This document shows positions 1 to 6,537 of a stretch of 15,250 nucleotides of DNA, in pieces. Within the stretch, counting starts at the first letter, position 1, and every line of letters starts with the position of its first letter. The notes beneath the pieces were generated by a model. The model did no database searches. It was not told the origin of the DNA and saw only the letters and a list, made by a program, of their open reading frames with translations. The stretch lies in contig JADHXT010000035.1 of assembly GCA_016782825.1 (NCBI GenBank), positions 1 through 15,250 of the forward strand, written 5' to 3'. Made by a program: the position numbers and the translations under genes. Origin of the DNA: Candidatus Brocadiia bacterium (GTDB taxonomy: Bacteria > Planctomycetota > PUPC01 > DSUN01).

Positions 1-1
1 G

Positions 2-76
2 GTCACGGCGCCGGGCCTGGAATACAAGATCACGGTGAACGAGACCTCAGGCACGGTCTTCCTCGAGGAGAAGTGA
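2..76 (+). CDS. C-terminal end of an upstream pseudopilin-operon gene (partial)
   Basis: Only the last 24 codons and the TGA at 74-76 are inside the window. The peptide ends in ITVNETSGTVFLEEK. A hydrophobic strand followed by an 'xTGxVxxx' ending is common at the C-terminus of GspH/FimT-type minor pseudopilins, and the gene lies directly upstream of a GspI-like gene with four bases between stop and next ATG, which is the usual H-I-J order. The GspH assignment is inference from context; the reading frame itself is well supported by the tight spacing. Confidence 0.5.
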   Translation, partial: VTAPGLEYKITVNETSGTVFLEEK

Positions 77-80
77 CTCG

Positions 81-515
81 ATGCTGCAACTCCGTCGGCA
101 ACGCGCGGGCCTGCGAGGCTTCTCCTATCTCGAGGTGTGCCTTGCCATCGTGATCCTGGCCATCTGCCTCATTCCCTCGGCCCGCATGCTGCCGACGCTG
201 CTGGCTGGCGAACGGGGCCTCGCGACCCGGTGCCAGCTCAGCGCGGTCGCCCAGGAGAAGCTCGAGTCTGCCGCCCTGAGCCTCGGCAATGACTTCGCCG
301 AGCGCGACGAGCAGGGCGACCTCGCCGCCGCGGGCCATCCCGACTGGCGGTACCACCTCGTCGTGACCATCCCCGCCGAAGGCGGAGGGCGGTACGCCCG
401 TCTGCAATCGCGCGCCTGGCTCGACGCGGATGGCGACCTGGCCTGCGACCCGGAGGAAGCGCAAGTGATGTTCGAGAGCATCGCGTCGAACCTCCGCTGG
501 ACCGCGTCACCGTAG
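81..515 (+). CDS. GspI/PilV-like minor pseudopilin
   Basis: The 144-residue protein begins with a basic leader of about 13 residues, then a class III prepilin site, G|FSYLE (Gly-1, Phe1, Glu5), followed by an N-terminal hydrophobic helix (VCLAIVILAICLIPSARML). After the helix it reads AQEKLES, similar to the 'A..k.e' segment that follows the helix in GspI and PilV proteins. Length is normal for a minor pseudopilin. It should be cleaved and N-methylated by a prepilin peptidase and join the tip of a type II secretion pseudopilus or type IV pilus-like fibre in the inner membrane. The start has a GAGGAGAAG purine run at 65-73 and follows the previous stop by four bases; the next gene starts ten bases after the TAG. 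The pseudopilin class is sure. GspI rather than PilV or another minor class rests on gene order. Confidence 0.85.
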   Translation: MLQLRRQRAGLRGFSYLEVCLAIVILAICLIPSARMLPTLLAGERGLATRCQLSAVAQEKLESAALSLGNDFAERDEQGDLAAAGHPDWRYHLVVTIPAEGGGRYARLQSRAWLDADGDLACDPEEAQVMFESIASNLRWTASP

Positions 516-525
516 GAGCGCAGCC

Positions 526-2013
526 ATGGGAACGACAAGGCGGCGCAGAACGAGCGGCCTGACGCTTCTCGAGGTGCTCATCGCCGTCGCCATCGGCGCG
601 CTCCTCGTTGCCGGCGCCGCGTCGCATCTGCGGACCCTCCGGCAGACGAGAGACGTCGCGACGGCGCGTCGGGAGGCCCTCCAGAGCGCTCGCATTGCCC
701 TCGACCGCATCGCTCGGCACATCCGCGGCGCCAGAGAGGTGCACGCCATCAAGTTCGACGATGTGAAGCCAGAGTACAAGCTCGAGCTGAAGGACTTCAA
801 CGACGACGACCACAAGTTTGAGAACGACATCGGCAACGCCGAGCTCAAGTACAACGGCAAGGTGCTGGCCTACCACACCCTGGCCACGTTCAAGGGCCAC
901 AATGCTGAGGGCGCCGTGGCCGACGACAAGCCCGAGGACATCGATGCCGTCGAGGTCACCGTGACGACGAGCATCGCCGACTCGACCGAGTCCGTCACGC
1001 TCGCCACGTTCGTGCGCCTCCGCCGGAACGTGGTGGGACGGATCCGCAGGACCACGTCGTACGCGGCCACATTCTCTCCCACCACGGCAGAGGGCATCGC
1101 AGACGACCTCAAGGCTCTCGGTGAGCCTGACGACGACTGGGCGAAACTCGAAACCAGCGGCGGCGGCCGCTACGAGGGCTTCGCTCGAGGGGATTACACG
1201 AGCGCAATCGAGCGCATTTCCGCCGGCTGGCGGATGGAGTTCAAGAAGGGGGCACTGCGCGTCGTCATCCGCCATGGCGAGACCGTGTTGCTCGACACGA
1301 CGTACTCGGCTGCCGATCTCGAGCACGTCGAGGGCGAGAAGCGCTGGTGGTGGCTCGACATCACCAGCCTGCGCCCGACGTGGACGGGCGAGGACATCGA
1401 CGACCTGTCCATCGAGGTTCGCGACCCGGAAGGGCTGGAGACGGAGGTGAAGCTGGACTGCTTCGTCATCGACGCCTTCTTCGACCCCATCCCCAGCAGC
1501 TTCCTGTGGGCCGACCGCGAGGGCGAAGGCGACTGCCCCGCTGAGTGGGACGATGCGACCCGGGCTCTGGGGGCTCCCAACTCGTCGTCCGCGACAGGCG
1601 AATGGCTAGACGAAGACTGGCACGGGTTCCGCGTCGCCACCGAGGACTCCGACGACGAGATCATCGCCGTCTATGTCTGCGTCAACGCCTACGTCTTCTG
1701 GCTCTTCAACTTCGACGGCGACCTCGAGGTGTGGATCGCCAAGAAAGACGACGACCTCGACAAGGGCGCCCGCTACACCGTTCCCGAGGCCGCGCTGACC
1801 CCCTACTGGGGCTCCTGGAACCGCGGGAACATCCTGGTCAACGTCACGAACGCCCTTGACTGGAGGTGGCAAGACCTGGATGAGTACCAGATCCGTCTCC
1901 ACCTCGTCCAGATGGGCTCCGGCAACGGCTGGTTCATGGCCGACGCCGTGGGCTGGAACGTGCTCCACGTTGACGAGGACGGGGGGGGGATCAGCAGTTG
2001 GAGCGAGCAGTGA
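526..2013 (+). CDS. GspJ-like minor pseudopilin with two large C-terminal beta modules
   Basis: The 495-residue product opens with RRRRTSG|LTLLEVLIAVAIGALLVAG: a basic leader, a prepilin site with Glu5 and the N-terminal helix. The following QSARIALDRIARHIRGAREV matches the GspJ/PulJ hallmark helix ('a...l.ri.rdlr'). GspJ is usually about 200 residues, so this protein is more than twice that size. The extra length comprises two mutually similar modules at about residues 192-316 and 341-472. Each starts with an 'ALGxP' segment, has a 'GF' about 25 residues on, a '(L/V)(D/N)(I/V)T...W...D(I/L)D(D/E)' strand, and a final '(I/A)D(A)' strand. They are probably beta-sandwich domains displayed at the fibre tip. 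AGGAG at 514-518 lies seven bases before ATG. The gene carries a G9 run at 1981-1989 and its TGA overlaps the next ATG (TGATG). GspJ-like identity is good; the module fold is inferred. Confidence 0.8.
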   Translation: MGTTRRRRTSGLTLLEVLIAVAIGALLVAGAASHLRTLRQTRDVATARREALQSARIALDRIARHIRGAREVHAIKFDDVKPEYKLELKDFNDDDHKFENDIGNAELKYNGKVLAYHTLATFKGHNAEGAVADDKPEDIDAVEVTVTTSIADSTESVTLATFVRLRRNVVGRIRRTTSYAATFSPTTAEGIADDLKALGEPDDDWAKLETSGGGRYEGFARGDYTSAIERISAGWRMEFKKGALRVVIRHGETVLLDTTYSAADLEHVEGEKRWWWLDITSLRPTWTGEDIDDLSIEVRDPEGLETEVKLDCFVIDAFFDPIPSSFLWADREGEGDCPAEWDDATRALGAPNSSSATGEWLDEDWHGFRVATEDSDDEIIAVYVCVNAYVFWLFNFDGDLEVWIAKKDDDLDKGARYTVPEAALTPYWGSWNRGNILVNVTNALDWRWQDLDEYQIRLHLVQMGSGNGWFMADAVGWNVLHVDEDGGGISSWSEQ

Positions 2014-2384
2014 TGGTCCGCACAACCCACAGACGCCGGGGCGCGGTGCTCCTCCTTGTCCTTTTCCTCATGGCGCTCACGGCGCCGCTCATGGTCATGT
2101 TGCTCGACACTCACGCGACGCACATCCGCTGCGTCCACAACGACATCGGCCTGCGCACCGCGCTCTATGTGGCCGAGGCCGGCGTCCAGCACGCCATCGC
2201 CGAGCTGCTCGCAGACCCGGCGTGGCGCGGCGGGTTCACCAACCAGGAGATTTCGCCCGGTGCGGGCCACACCTACACGGTGACCCTGGCCGACACGCCG
2301 GAAGCCGATATCGAGATCGTCTCCACATCGCAGACGGCCGATGGGTACAGCAAGACCATCACTGTCCGCGTGAGAGGGCTCTAA
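2013..2384 (+). CDS. Short PilX/GspK-like pseudopilus protein
   Basis: The 123-residue protein starts at the ATG that overlaps the upstream stop (TGATG), with GGAGCGAG at 2000-2007 as ribosome binding site; an in-frame TTG at 1998 is less likely. It has a basic N-terminus (TTHRRRGAV), then a single hydrophobic helix (LLLVLFLMALTAPLMVMLL) without Glu5, and then 'ALYVAEAGVQHAIAELLADP', a block characteristic of PilX and GspK proteins ('A...AEAGl..A...L'). GspK normally has about 300 residues including a saposin-like domain that is absent here, so PilX-like or 'reduced GspK' is the better description. It probably sits at the tip complex with the GspI- and GspJ-like proteins. The overlap indicates translational coupling. 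Confidence 0.75.
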   Translation: MVRTTHRRRGAVLLLVLFLMALTAPLMVMLLDTHATHIRCVHNDIGLRTALYVAEAGVQHAIAELLADPAWRGGFTNQEISPGAGHTYTVTLADTPEADIEIVSTSQTADGYSKTITVRVRGL

Positions 2385-2435
2385 CAGAAACTGGCCTGTG
2401 CCGTGAGTGCACGCCAGGCAGTGGAGGAACGAACG

Positions 2436-2786
2436 GTGGCCAGGGAGACAACAACCACCCGCGGGAGCCCGCGCAGCGCCGGCTTCACGCTGCTGGAGCT
2501 GCTCATCGTCGTCGTCATCCTCGGCATCCTCGCCGCGGTGATCCTCCCGCGGTTCCTCGTCAGCGCCGACGAGGCGAAGAAGAATGCCTGCGCCCAGAAC
2601 GTCGCCGCCATCGACCGCCAGGTCGAGCGGTGGTACTTCGAGAAGGGCGCCTGGCCAGCGGAGAACCTGAACGACATCGAGGTCGACACCGACTACTTCC
2701 CCGACGGGATGCCGCTGTGTCCAGTCAACGGCCAGAGGTACAAGATCGATAGCGGGACGCGCCGCGTCAAGGACCACGATCACTAG
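2436..2786 (+). CDS. GspG/type IV pilin-like pseudopilin
   Basis: The GTG at 2436 is chosen because GGAGG at 2423-2427 lies eight bases ahead; in-frame GTGs at 2403 and 2421 would give a longer leader and lack this site. The 116-residue preprotein has a 16-residue leader ending SAG, cleavage before FTLLELLIVVVILGILAAVI (Glu5 present), an alpha helix with 'SADEAKKNACAQNVAAIDRQVERWYFEKG', and a C-terminal block 'CPVNGQRYKID' then 'RRVKDHDH'. The Cys at the 'KKNAC' position and the one in 'PLCPVNG' could form a disulfide. This C-terminal pattern is typical of small GspG/ComGC-like pilins of Planctomycetota and relatives. It is the only classical major-type pilin in the operon, so it is the candidate main subunit of the fibre. 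Whether the fibre serves secretion or pilus function cannot be told here. Confidence 0.85.
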   Translation: MARETTTTRGSPRSAGFTLLELLIVVVILGILAAVILPRFLVSADEAKKNACAQNVAAIDRQVERWYFEKGAWPAENLNDIEVDTDYFPDGMPLCPVNGQRYKIDSGTRRVKDHDH

Positions 2787-2803
2787 GGAGGCCGCGACGG
2801 CCG

Positions 2804-3151
2804 ATGCCCACGATCCGACACACACGACGCAGGCCGCTGAGCGGTTCGACCCGGCTGAGGATGCTGATCGCGCTCCTGGCGGCCAGCCTGCTCTGCCTGG
2901 CCTTCGCCCCGCGCCTGATCGTGTGTGCCGCTGGTGGGGCCAGCGGGGCCGCGTGCACCGCGACGGTCGCCTACATCCACGCTCAGGTCGAGCGCTGGCA
3001 CTTCGACAAGGGCTCCTGGCCGATGCATGACCTCTCGGACATCGGAGCCGACCGCAATTACCTCACCGCCGGCGTCCCGAGATGCCCGGTGAACGGCGAG
3101 CTCTACACGCTCGACCCGCGCACCCATCGTGTGACACGACACGACCATTAG
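2804..3151 (+). CDS. Degenerate pseudopilin paralog lacking Glu5
   Basis: This 115-residue protein is a diverged copy of the GspG-like gene just upstream. The C-terminal halves match closely: QVERW(Y/H)F(E/D)KG(A/S)WP, a 'DI.(V/A)D..Y(F/L)' segment, CPVNG(Q/E).Y and a (K/R)(D/H)DH end, with both Cys retained. At the N-terminus the pilin site aligns as G|STRLRMLIALLAAS against G|FTLLELLIVVVILG, so Phe1, Leu3 and Glu5 have become Ser, Arg and Arg while Gly-1 and the hydrophobic helix remain. Glu5 is needed for normal subunit packing in known pilins, so this protein is either a membrane-anchored accessory or a decaying duplicate. GGGAGG at 2786-2791, just behind the previous stop, can serve translation from ATG 2804 with a slightly long 12-base spacer. 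The frame is intact and the conserved C-terminus argues against free drift. Confidence 0.75.
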   Translation: MPTIRHTRRRPLSGSTRLRMLIALLAASLLCLAFAPRLIVCAAGGASGAACTATVAYIHAQVERWHFDKGSWPMHDLSDIGADRNYLTAGVPRCPVNGELYTLDPRTHRVTRHDH

Positions 3152-3161
3152 GCGCACCGCC

Positions 3162-3181
3162 ACGGGATTCGTCAAACCCGT
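3162..3181 (+). other. Weak hairpin after the pseudopilin operon
   Basis: ACGGG at 3162-3166 can pair with CCCGT at 3177-3181 around a 10-base loop, a few bases after the last pseudopilin stop. There is no T run behind it, so a terminator role is only possible. The rest of 3152-3337 shows no gene or clear promoter. Confidence 0.25.
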
Positions 3182-3337
3182 CACCGATCGCCTCAGCGGA
3201 TTCTGAGACCAGAGCACCGGGCACGGAATGGGAGAAGGGAGAATCGCGCAGTGGACACCCGAACCCCCACGGACTGGTCTCTGCACCGCAGCAGGGCCGC
3301 ACACCGATGCACGACTGAAGAGGGAGCCTAACCCCCC

Positions 3338-4429
3338 ATGGCTACCGCAACCGCCGAGACCAAGACCCGCCAAGCCACGCCGACCGAGATGGCCGAGACC
3401 GTCGAGCACTGCGTCGGCACCTTCACCGACGTGCTCGAGGACCCCACGGCCGAGGCCGCACGAGAGGCCGGCAGCGAGGGCATTGACGACCTTCGGGGCG
3501 TCGCCTCCGGCCTGCGCGGCCTGGGCCTCCGCCACGACCGGACCCGCGCCGATGGCCTCGCCCGCCGCGAGGAGGAGATCAAGTCCATCGCCCTCCTCGT
3601 CCGCCAGACCGTCCGCGACCTGGGCCGCAGCAACGGCCGCCTCGCCGAGGAGGTCGGCGCCCAGGCCCAGCAGCTCGACGACCTCGCCGAGCTCGACCTC
3701 GCCGACGACCTGGTGACCGACCGCCTGCGCGACGTCGTGACCAGCCTGCACAAGGCGACGGTCGACATCGACCGCGATCTCACCCACGTGGCCTCGGGCG
3801 TCGAGGCCTCCAACGCGCGCATCGCCAGCCTCGAGCGCGAGCTCGAGGAGACACGCCAGAAGGCCCTCACCGACGCGCTCACCAAGGTCCACAGCCGCGC
3901 CGCGCTCGACGAGCGCCTGGCCCAGCAGATCGGCGGCGTCGCCAACTGGGCGCTGCTGATGGCCGACATCGACCACTTCAAGCAGGTCAACGACTCCCTC
4001 GGCCACCTCGTGGGCGACGCCCTGCTCTTCAAGATCGCCCGCGTGCTCGACGAGTGCGCCCAGGCATATCCCGGCGACGCCTTCGTCGGACGGTACGGCG
4101 GCGAGGAGTTCGCCGTCATCCTCGTCGGGTCGTCGCTGCCGCGCGCCGTGCAAACCGCGAACACCATGCGGTGCAGCGTCGCCGAGGCCCGCTACCAGAT
4201 CCGCGCCCGAGCCAACGCCGTGCTCAACCCCACCATCAGCATCGGCGTCGCGCTGCGGCGGCCCGGCGACACCGTCGCCGCCATCATCGACCGCGCCGAC
4301 ACCGCGCTCTACCAGGCCAAGCACAACGGGCGCAACCGTGTCGAGGCCGCCGATGACGCCCAGCCTGAACCCATGCACAGGAGAACCGTAGAGGGAGCCG
4401 CCAGCTACCACGGACACAGACACCGCTGA
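3338..4429 (+). CDS. Soluble GGDEF diguanylate cyclase with intact active site
   Basis: The 363-residue protein has no signal peptide or membrane segment. Residues 1-170 are helical and rich in charged heptads, probably a coiled-coil or dimer region (for example LERELEETRQKAL). The GGDEF domain covers about 176-340: 'LTDALTKVHSRAAL' at its start, metal-binding D210 in MADIDHFKQVND, Lys215, Asn218, GHLVGD with Asp227, and GRYGGEEF with GGEEF at 254-258. The TISIGVA and 'ADTALYQAKHNGRNRV' segments complete the fold. It should make c-di-GMP from two GTP. The four residues at the usual inhibitory RxxD position read PGDA, so product inhibition through that site is not expected. AGGGAG at 3321-3326 precedes the ATG. 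A paralog with a degenerate site follows 73 bases downstream. What signal the N-terminal part senses is unknown. Confidence 0.92.
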   Translation: MATATAETKTRQATPTEMAETVEHCVGTFTDVLEDPTAEAAREAGSEGIDDLRGVASGLRGLGLRHDRTRADGLARREEEIKSIALLVRQTVRDLGRSNGRLAEEVGAQAQQLDDLAELDLADDLVTDRLRDVVTSLHKATVDIDRDLTHVASGVEASNARIASLERELEETRQKALTDALTKVHSRAALDERLAQQIGGVANWALLMADIDHFKQVNDSLGHLVGDALLFKIARVLDECAQAYPGDAFVGRYGGEEFAVILVGSSLPRAVQTANTMRCSVAEARYQIRARANAVLNPTISIGVALRRPGDTVAAIIDRADTALYQAKHNGRNRVEAADDAQPEPMHRRTVEGAASYHGHRHR

Positions 4430-4453
4430 CGGGGAGGCCCCCCTGCCGGCCGA

Positions 4454-4471
4454 CCGCGTCGTCAGACGCGG
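4454..4471 (+). promoter_or_regulatory. Perfect 7-bp hairpin between the two GGDEF genes
   Basis: CCGCGTC at 4454-4460 and GACGCGG at 4465-4471 are perfect inverted repeats around a GTCA tetraloop, in the 73-base gap between the two GGDEF genes and 31 bases before the second ATG. With no T run it is not a normal intrinsic terminator. It could be an mRNA stability or processing hairpin, or a palindromic operator. The sequence is seen; the role is open. Confidence 0.4.
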
Positions 4472-4502
4472 GTGCTGTCACACAGCCCCGGAGGGAACAC
4501 AG

Positions 4503-5585
4503 ATGGCCACTGAAGAACAGGTCACGACAGAACCCGAAGCCGCGCCACTGGCCGAGCTCGCAGACCGGCTCGAGCGGCTCGAGGGCAGGCTAGGCCAGTG
4601 GGCCGAGGCCGCACTGGAGCCAGACCACCAGCGCGAGGGCACGCACTGCCTCGAGGACCTTCGCTGGGTGTGCTCCGAGCTGCGCGCGCTCGCCATGTCC
4701 CACGACCCCAATGCCGCTGAGGCTCTGGCCCAGCAGGCCGAGTCCTTCAAGTCGCTGGTCACGGCAGTGGAGAGCCGGACCCGGGACGCCACCACGGTCA
4801 GCCGCGAGATGGCCAAACGGGTGAAAGGCCAACTGGGCGAGCTCGACTCCATCGTCGAGTCCGAGCCGGGCCATCCCCTCACCGGCCGGCTCAAGGGCGT
4901 GCTCGTGTCCGTCCGCGAAGCCGCCAGCGAGTTCGACGCACAGGTCACCGCCATCGCTGAGGACGTGGGCGTCGCCGGCCGCCAGATCGGGGAGATCGAG
5001 CGCGGCCTCCACGAAGCGGAAGAGAAGTCGCTCCGGGACGAGCTCACCGGCGTGGGGAGTCGCCGGGCCTTCGGCATCGCACTCAGCGAGGCCGTATGCC
5101 TGGGGCAAGCACAGGGCCCCTGGTGTCTGGTGCTCGTCGACGTCGACGGCGTCGAGGGGGTCAACGAAGCCTACGGGCGCGACGTCGGCGATGCGCTGCT
5201 GGCAACGATCGCTCGATCCATCACCCTCGCGCTCCCGGCCGCGAGCGAGGAGTGCACCGTCGGGCGGTACGGGGGCGACAAGTTCGGCGTCCTGCTCCAG
5301 GGCACCGGCCTGCGCTCGGCCGCCAAGACGGCCGAGGCGATCCGCGGGTCCGTCGCAGCGTCCCGGTGGGCGATCCGCGGCTCCAAAGACAACGTCCTGG
5401 CCGCCACGGTAAGCGTCGGAGGCACCGAGTACACCCGAGGCGACAGCAAAGAGACAATCGTCGAGCGCTGCCGGCGAGCCGTGGGCAAGGCGAAGGCCGA
5501 AGGCCGCAACCGCGTAGCCATCGAGGAGGCAGACGTCACCAGCACTCTGGCCGCGCGCCGCGCCGCCATGCGTGGCAGGCTCTAG
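4503..5585 (+). CDS. GGDEF-domain protein with degenerate GGDKF site (probable pseudo-enzyme)
   Basis: This 360-residue paralog of the preceding gene has the same plan: a helical N-terminal region to about residue 170 with shared landmarks (DLR.V.S.LR.L...HD, then a 'GEIERGLHEAEEKSL' coil) and a GGDEF domain from 'LRDELTGVGSRRAF' to 'KAKAEGRNRVAI'. The fold is kept, with Asp213, Asn221 and Asp230 present. However, the signature reads GGDKF at 257-261, so the usual Glu at the fourth position is Lys260, and the DxDxFK segment reads DVDGVEGVNE, with Glu218 in place of the substrate-binding Lys. Loss of both makes diguanylate cyclase activity unlikely. A role as GTP or c-di-GMP sensor, or as partner of the active paralog, is inference. 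GGAGGG at 4490-4495 lies seven bases before ATG. The frame is long and intact, which supports a retained function. Confidence 0.85.
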   Translation: MATEEQVTTEPEAAPLAELADRLERLEGRLGQWAEAALEPDHQREGTHCLEDLRWVCSELRALAMSHDPNAAEALAQQAESFKSLVTAVESRTRDATTVSREMAKRVKGQLGELDSIVESEPGHPLTGRLKGVLVSVREAASEFDAQVTAIAEDVGVAGRQIGEIERGLHEAEEKSLRDELTGVGSRRAFGIALSEAVCLGQAQGPWCLVLVDVDGVEGVNEAYGRDVGDALLATIARSITLALPAASEECTVGRYGGDKFGVLLQGTGLRSAAKTAEAIRGSVAASRWAIRGSKDNVLAATVSVGGTEYTRGDSKETIVERCRRAVGKAKAEGRNRVAIEEADVTSTLAARRAAMRGRL

Positions 5586-5786
5586 CGCCAGCTCGAGGAG
5601 GCCCGCCACCGCGCGCTGGGAGCAGCGCGACCTGCCCGGCACCGTCCTGCGGGCCACACTGAGCCTCGGCGTCGCCCCGAGCCGTCCCGACGACACGGCC
5701 CGCGCCCTGGTCGAGCGCGCCGGCCGAGCCCTCTACGCCGCCAAACGTGGCGGCCGCGACCGCGTCGCCGTGGCCCCCCTATGGCC
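5586..5786 (+). pseudogene. Internally deleted remnant of a third GGDEF gene
   Basis: Immediately after the TAG of the GGDKF gene, one frame reads RQLEEARHRALG, matching the coil just before the GGDEF domain of the first paralog (RELEETRQKALT). About 20 bases later a different frame takes up the end of the same domain: ATLSLGVA, then RALVERAGRALYAAKRGGRDRV, equivalent to TISIGVA and ADTALYQAKHNGRNRV of the intact copy. The whole catalytic middle, including the signature motif, is missing, and the two parts are in different frames. The remnant is therefore a deletion product and not a gene. It lies between the GGDEF pair and the tRNA promoter. Confidence 0.75.
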
Positions 5787-5818
5787 ACCCCAATCGGGGG
5801 AACGGCACCCACACCGAC

Positions 5819-5847
5819 TTGACATTCCCGCTTGAGTTGGGCACAAT
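5819..5847 (+). promoter_or_regulatory. Sigma70-type promoter of the tRNA gene
   Basis: A perfect -35 hexamer TTGACA at 5819-5824, a 17-bp spacer and a -10-like CACAAT (four of six consensus bases) at 5842-5847 place a start near 5854, eight bases before the tRNA. This is the best promoter match I found in the window. Confidence 0.75.
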
Positions 5848-5861
5848 AGTCACATCCTCAT

Positions 5862-5938
5862 CGGGGCGTGGCGCAGCTTGGTAGCGCGCTTGAATGGGGT
5901 TCAAGAGGTCGCTGGTTCGAATCCAGTCGCCCCGACCA
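5862..5938 (+). tRNA. tRNA-Pro (anticodon GGG)
   Basis: All arms fold by hand. The 7-bp acceptor pairs CGGGGCG at 5862-5868 with CGCCCCG at 5928-5934. The D stem is GCGC/GCGC, the anticodon stem CTTGA/TCAAG encloses the loop ATGGGGT (anticodon GGG), and the T arm is GCTGG/CCAGT with loop TTCGAAT. The discriminator is A and the 3' CCA is encoded, giving 77 nt. The C1-G72 pair is usual for bacterial tRNA-Pro. It reads Pro CCC/CCU codons. A strong promoter lies upstream and an inverted repeat follows. Confidence 0.96.
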
Positions 5939-5942
5939 CGGA

Positions 5943-5977
5943 ACTGCCCAGGACTTACGACAAAGGTCCTGGGCAGT
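5943..5977 (+). terminator. Perfect 12-bp hairpin after the tRNA (putative terminator)
   Basis: ACTGCCCAGGAC at 5943-5954 and GTCCTGGGCAGT at 5966-5977 pair perfectly around an 11-base loop, five bases after the encoded CCA. The trailing bases (CCTGCATTTGC) are only mildly T-rich, so termination is likely but not certain; it may also be a 3'-processing structure. Confidence 0.65.
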
Positions 5978-6537
5978 CCTGCATTTGCAGCGCTGCTCCT
6001 TGCGACTTGGCAAGTGACGCCAAGGGACACGGAGTGACCTGTTCAGACAGCCTTCAGGGGAATCCGGGGCACAAGGGGGGCACAAGCTCGAAGGCGTGGG
6101 CCAGTCGAGGCCAAGGGATGTCCTATGTCGAAGGAAGGGGTCGGACGGATCGATCGCTGGCGATGGCGATGGGCGCCAGAAACACAACCACCAAGTCGAC
6201 AGTCCTGTACTGGCCCTTCCTGCAACCACTGGCGCCGCAATGGCATGCGGAGATGCCGGGCGCCGCAAGTGCTGACGTAACAGCGATTTGCATGGCTTTT
6301 CCCGCCCGGTCTTGTCGCTTCGTGTCACCCCCCTACCTGCCGCGTTCAGCCCTGTCACCAAAGACGTTTCGGGCGAAAAGTGGAAACAAAGCGGAAACAT
6401 CGGGGTGGGCTGAAGCGTGGTCGAAGGCCAGGCAGGCGGATGCGCAGAAGCTCCGTAGGGGGCTTCTTCATGGTGCGCGGAGGGGGTGGCGCGAGGTTAG
6501 CGGGGCCAGGCTGGTCAGAGGCCCAGTTGCGCGTGCG
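5978..6537. other. Gene-free stretch next to the tRNA
   Basis: I see no convincing gene in these 560 bases. The open frames that cross the area lack ribosome binding sites and family motifs, and some run antisense through the tRNA. An imperfect tandem GGGGCACAAG / GGGGGCACAAG lies at 6066-6086. The stretch could be a decayed insertion beside the tRNA, but no integrase motif or repeat of the tRNA 3' end was found. Confidence 0.4.

Noticed and set aside
238..1326. Long minus-strand frame opposite the GspI- and GspJ-like genes
   Set aside because: It is antisense to two well-supported pseudopilin genes and is a by-product of high GC; it has no recognisable domain.
3152..3337. A c-di-GMP riboswitch before the GGDEF genes
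   Set aside because: The position suggested one, but I could not find the conserved GEMM core or pairing there.
2783..4423. 546-codon minus-strand frame opposite the degenerate pilin and first GGDEF gene
   Set aside because: Low-complexity Gly/Ala/Val-rich translation caused by GC-rich codons of the GGDEF gene on the other strand.
5858..6400. Minus-strand open frame with an ending like RLDSNQRPLEPHSSALPS
   Set aside because: This peptide arises from reading a tRNA gene antisense and is a known kind of spurious annotation. The frame has no ribosome binding site or family motif elsewhere.
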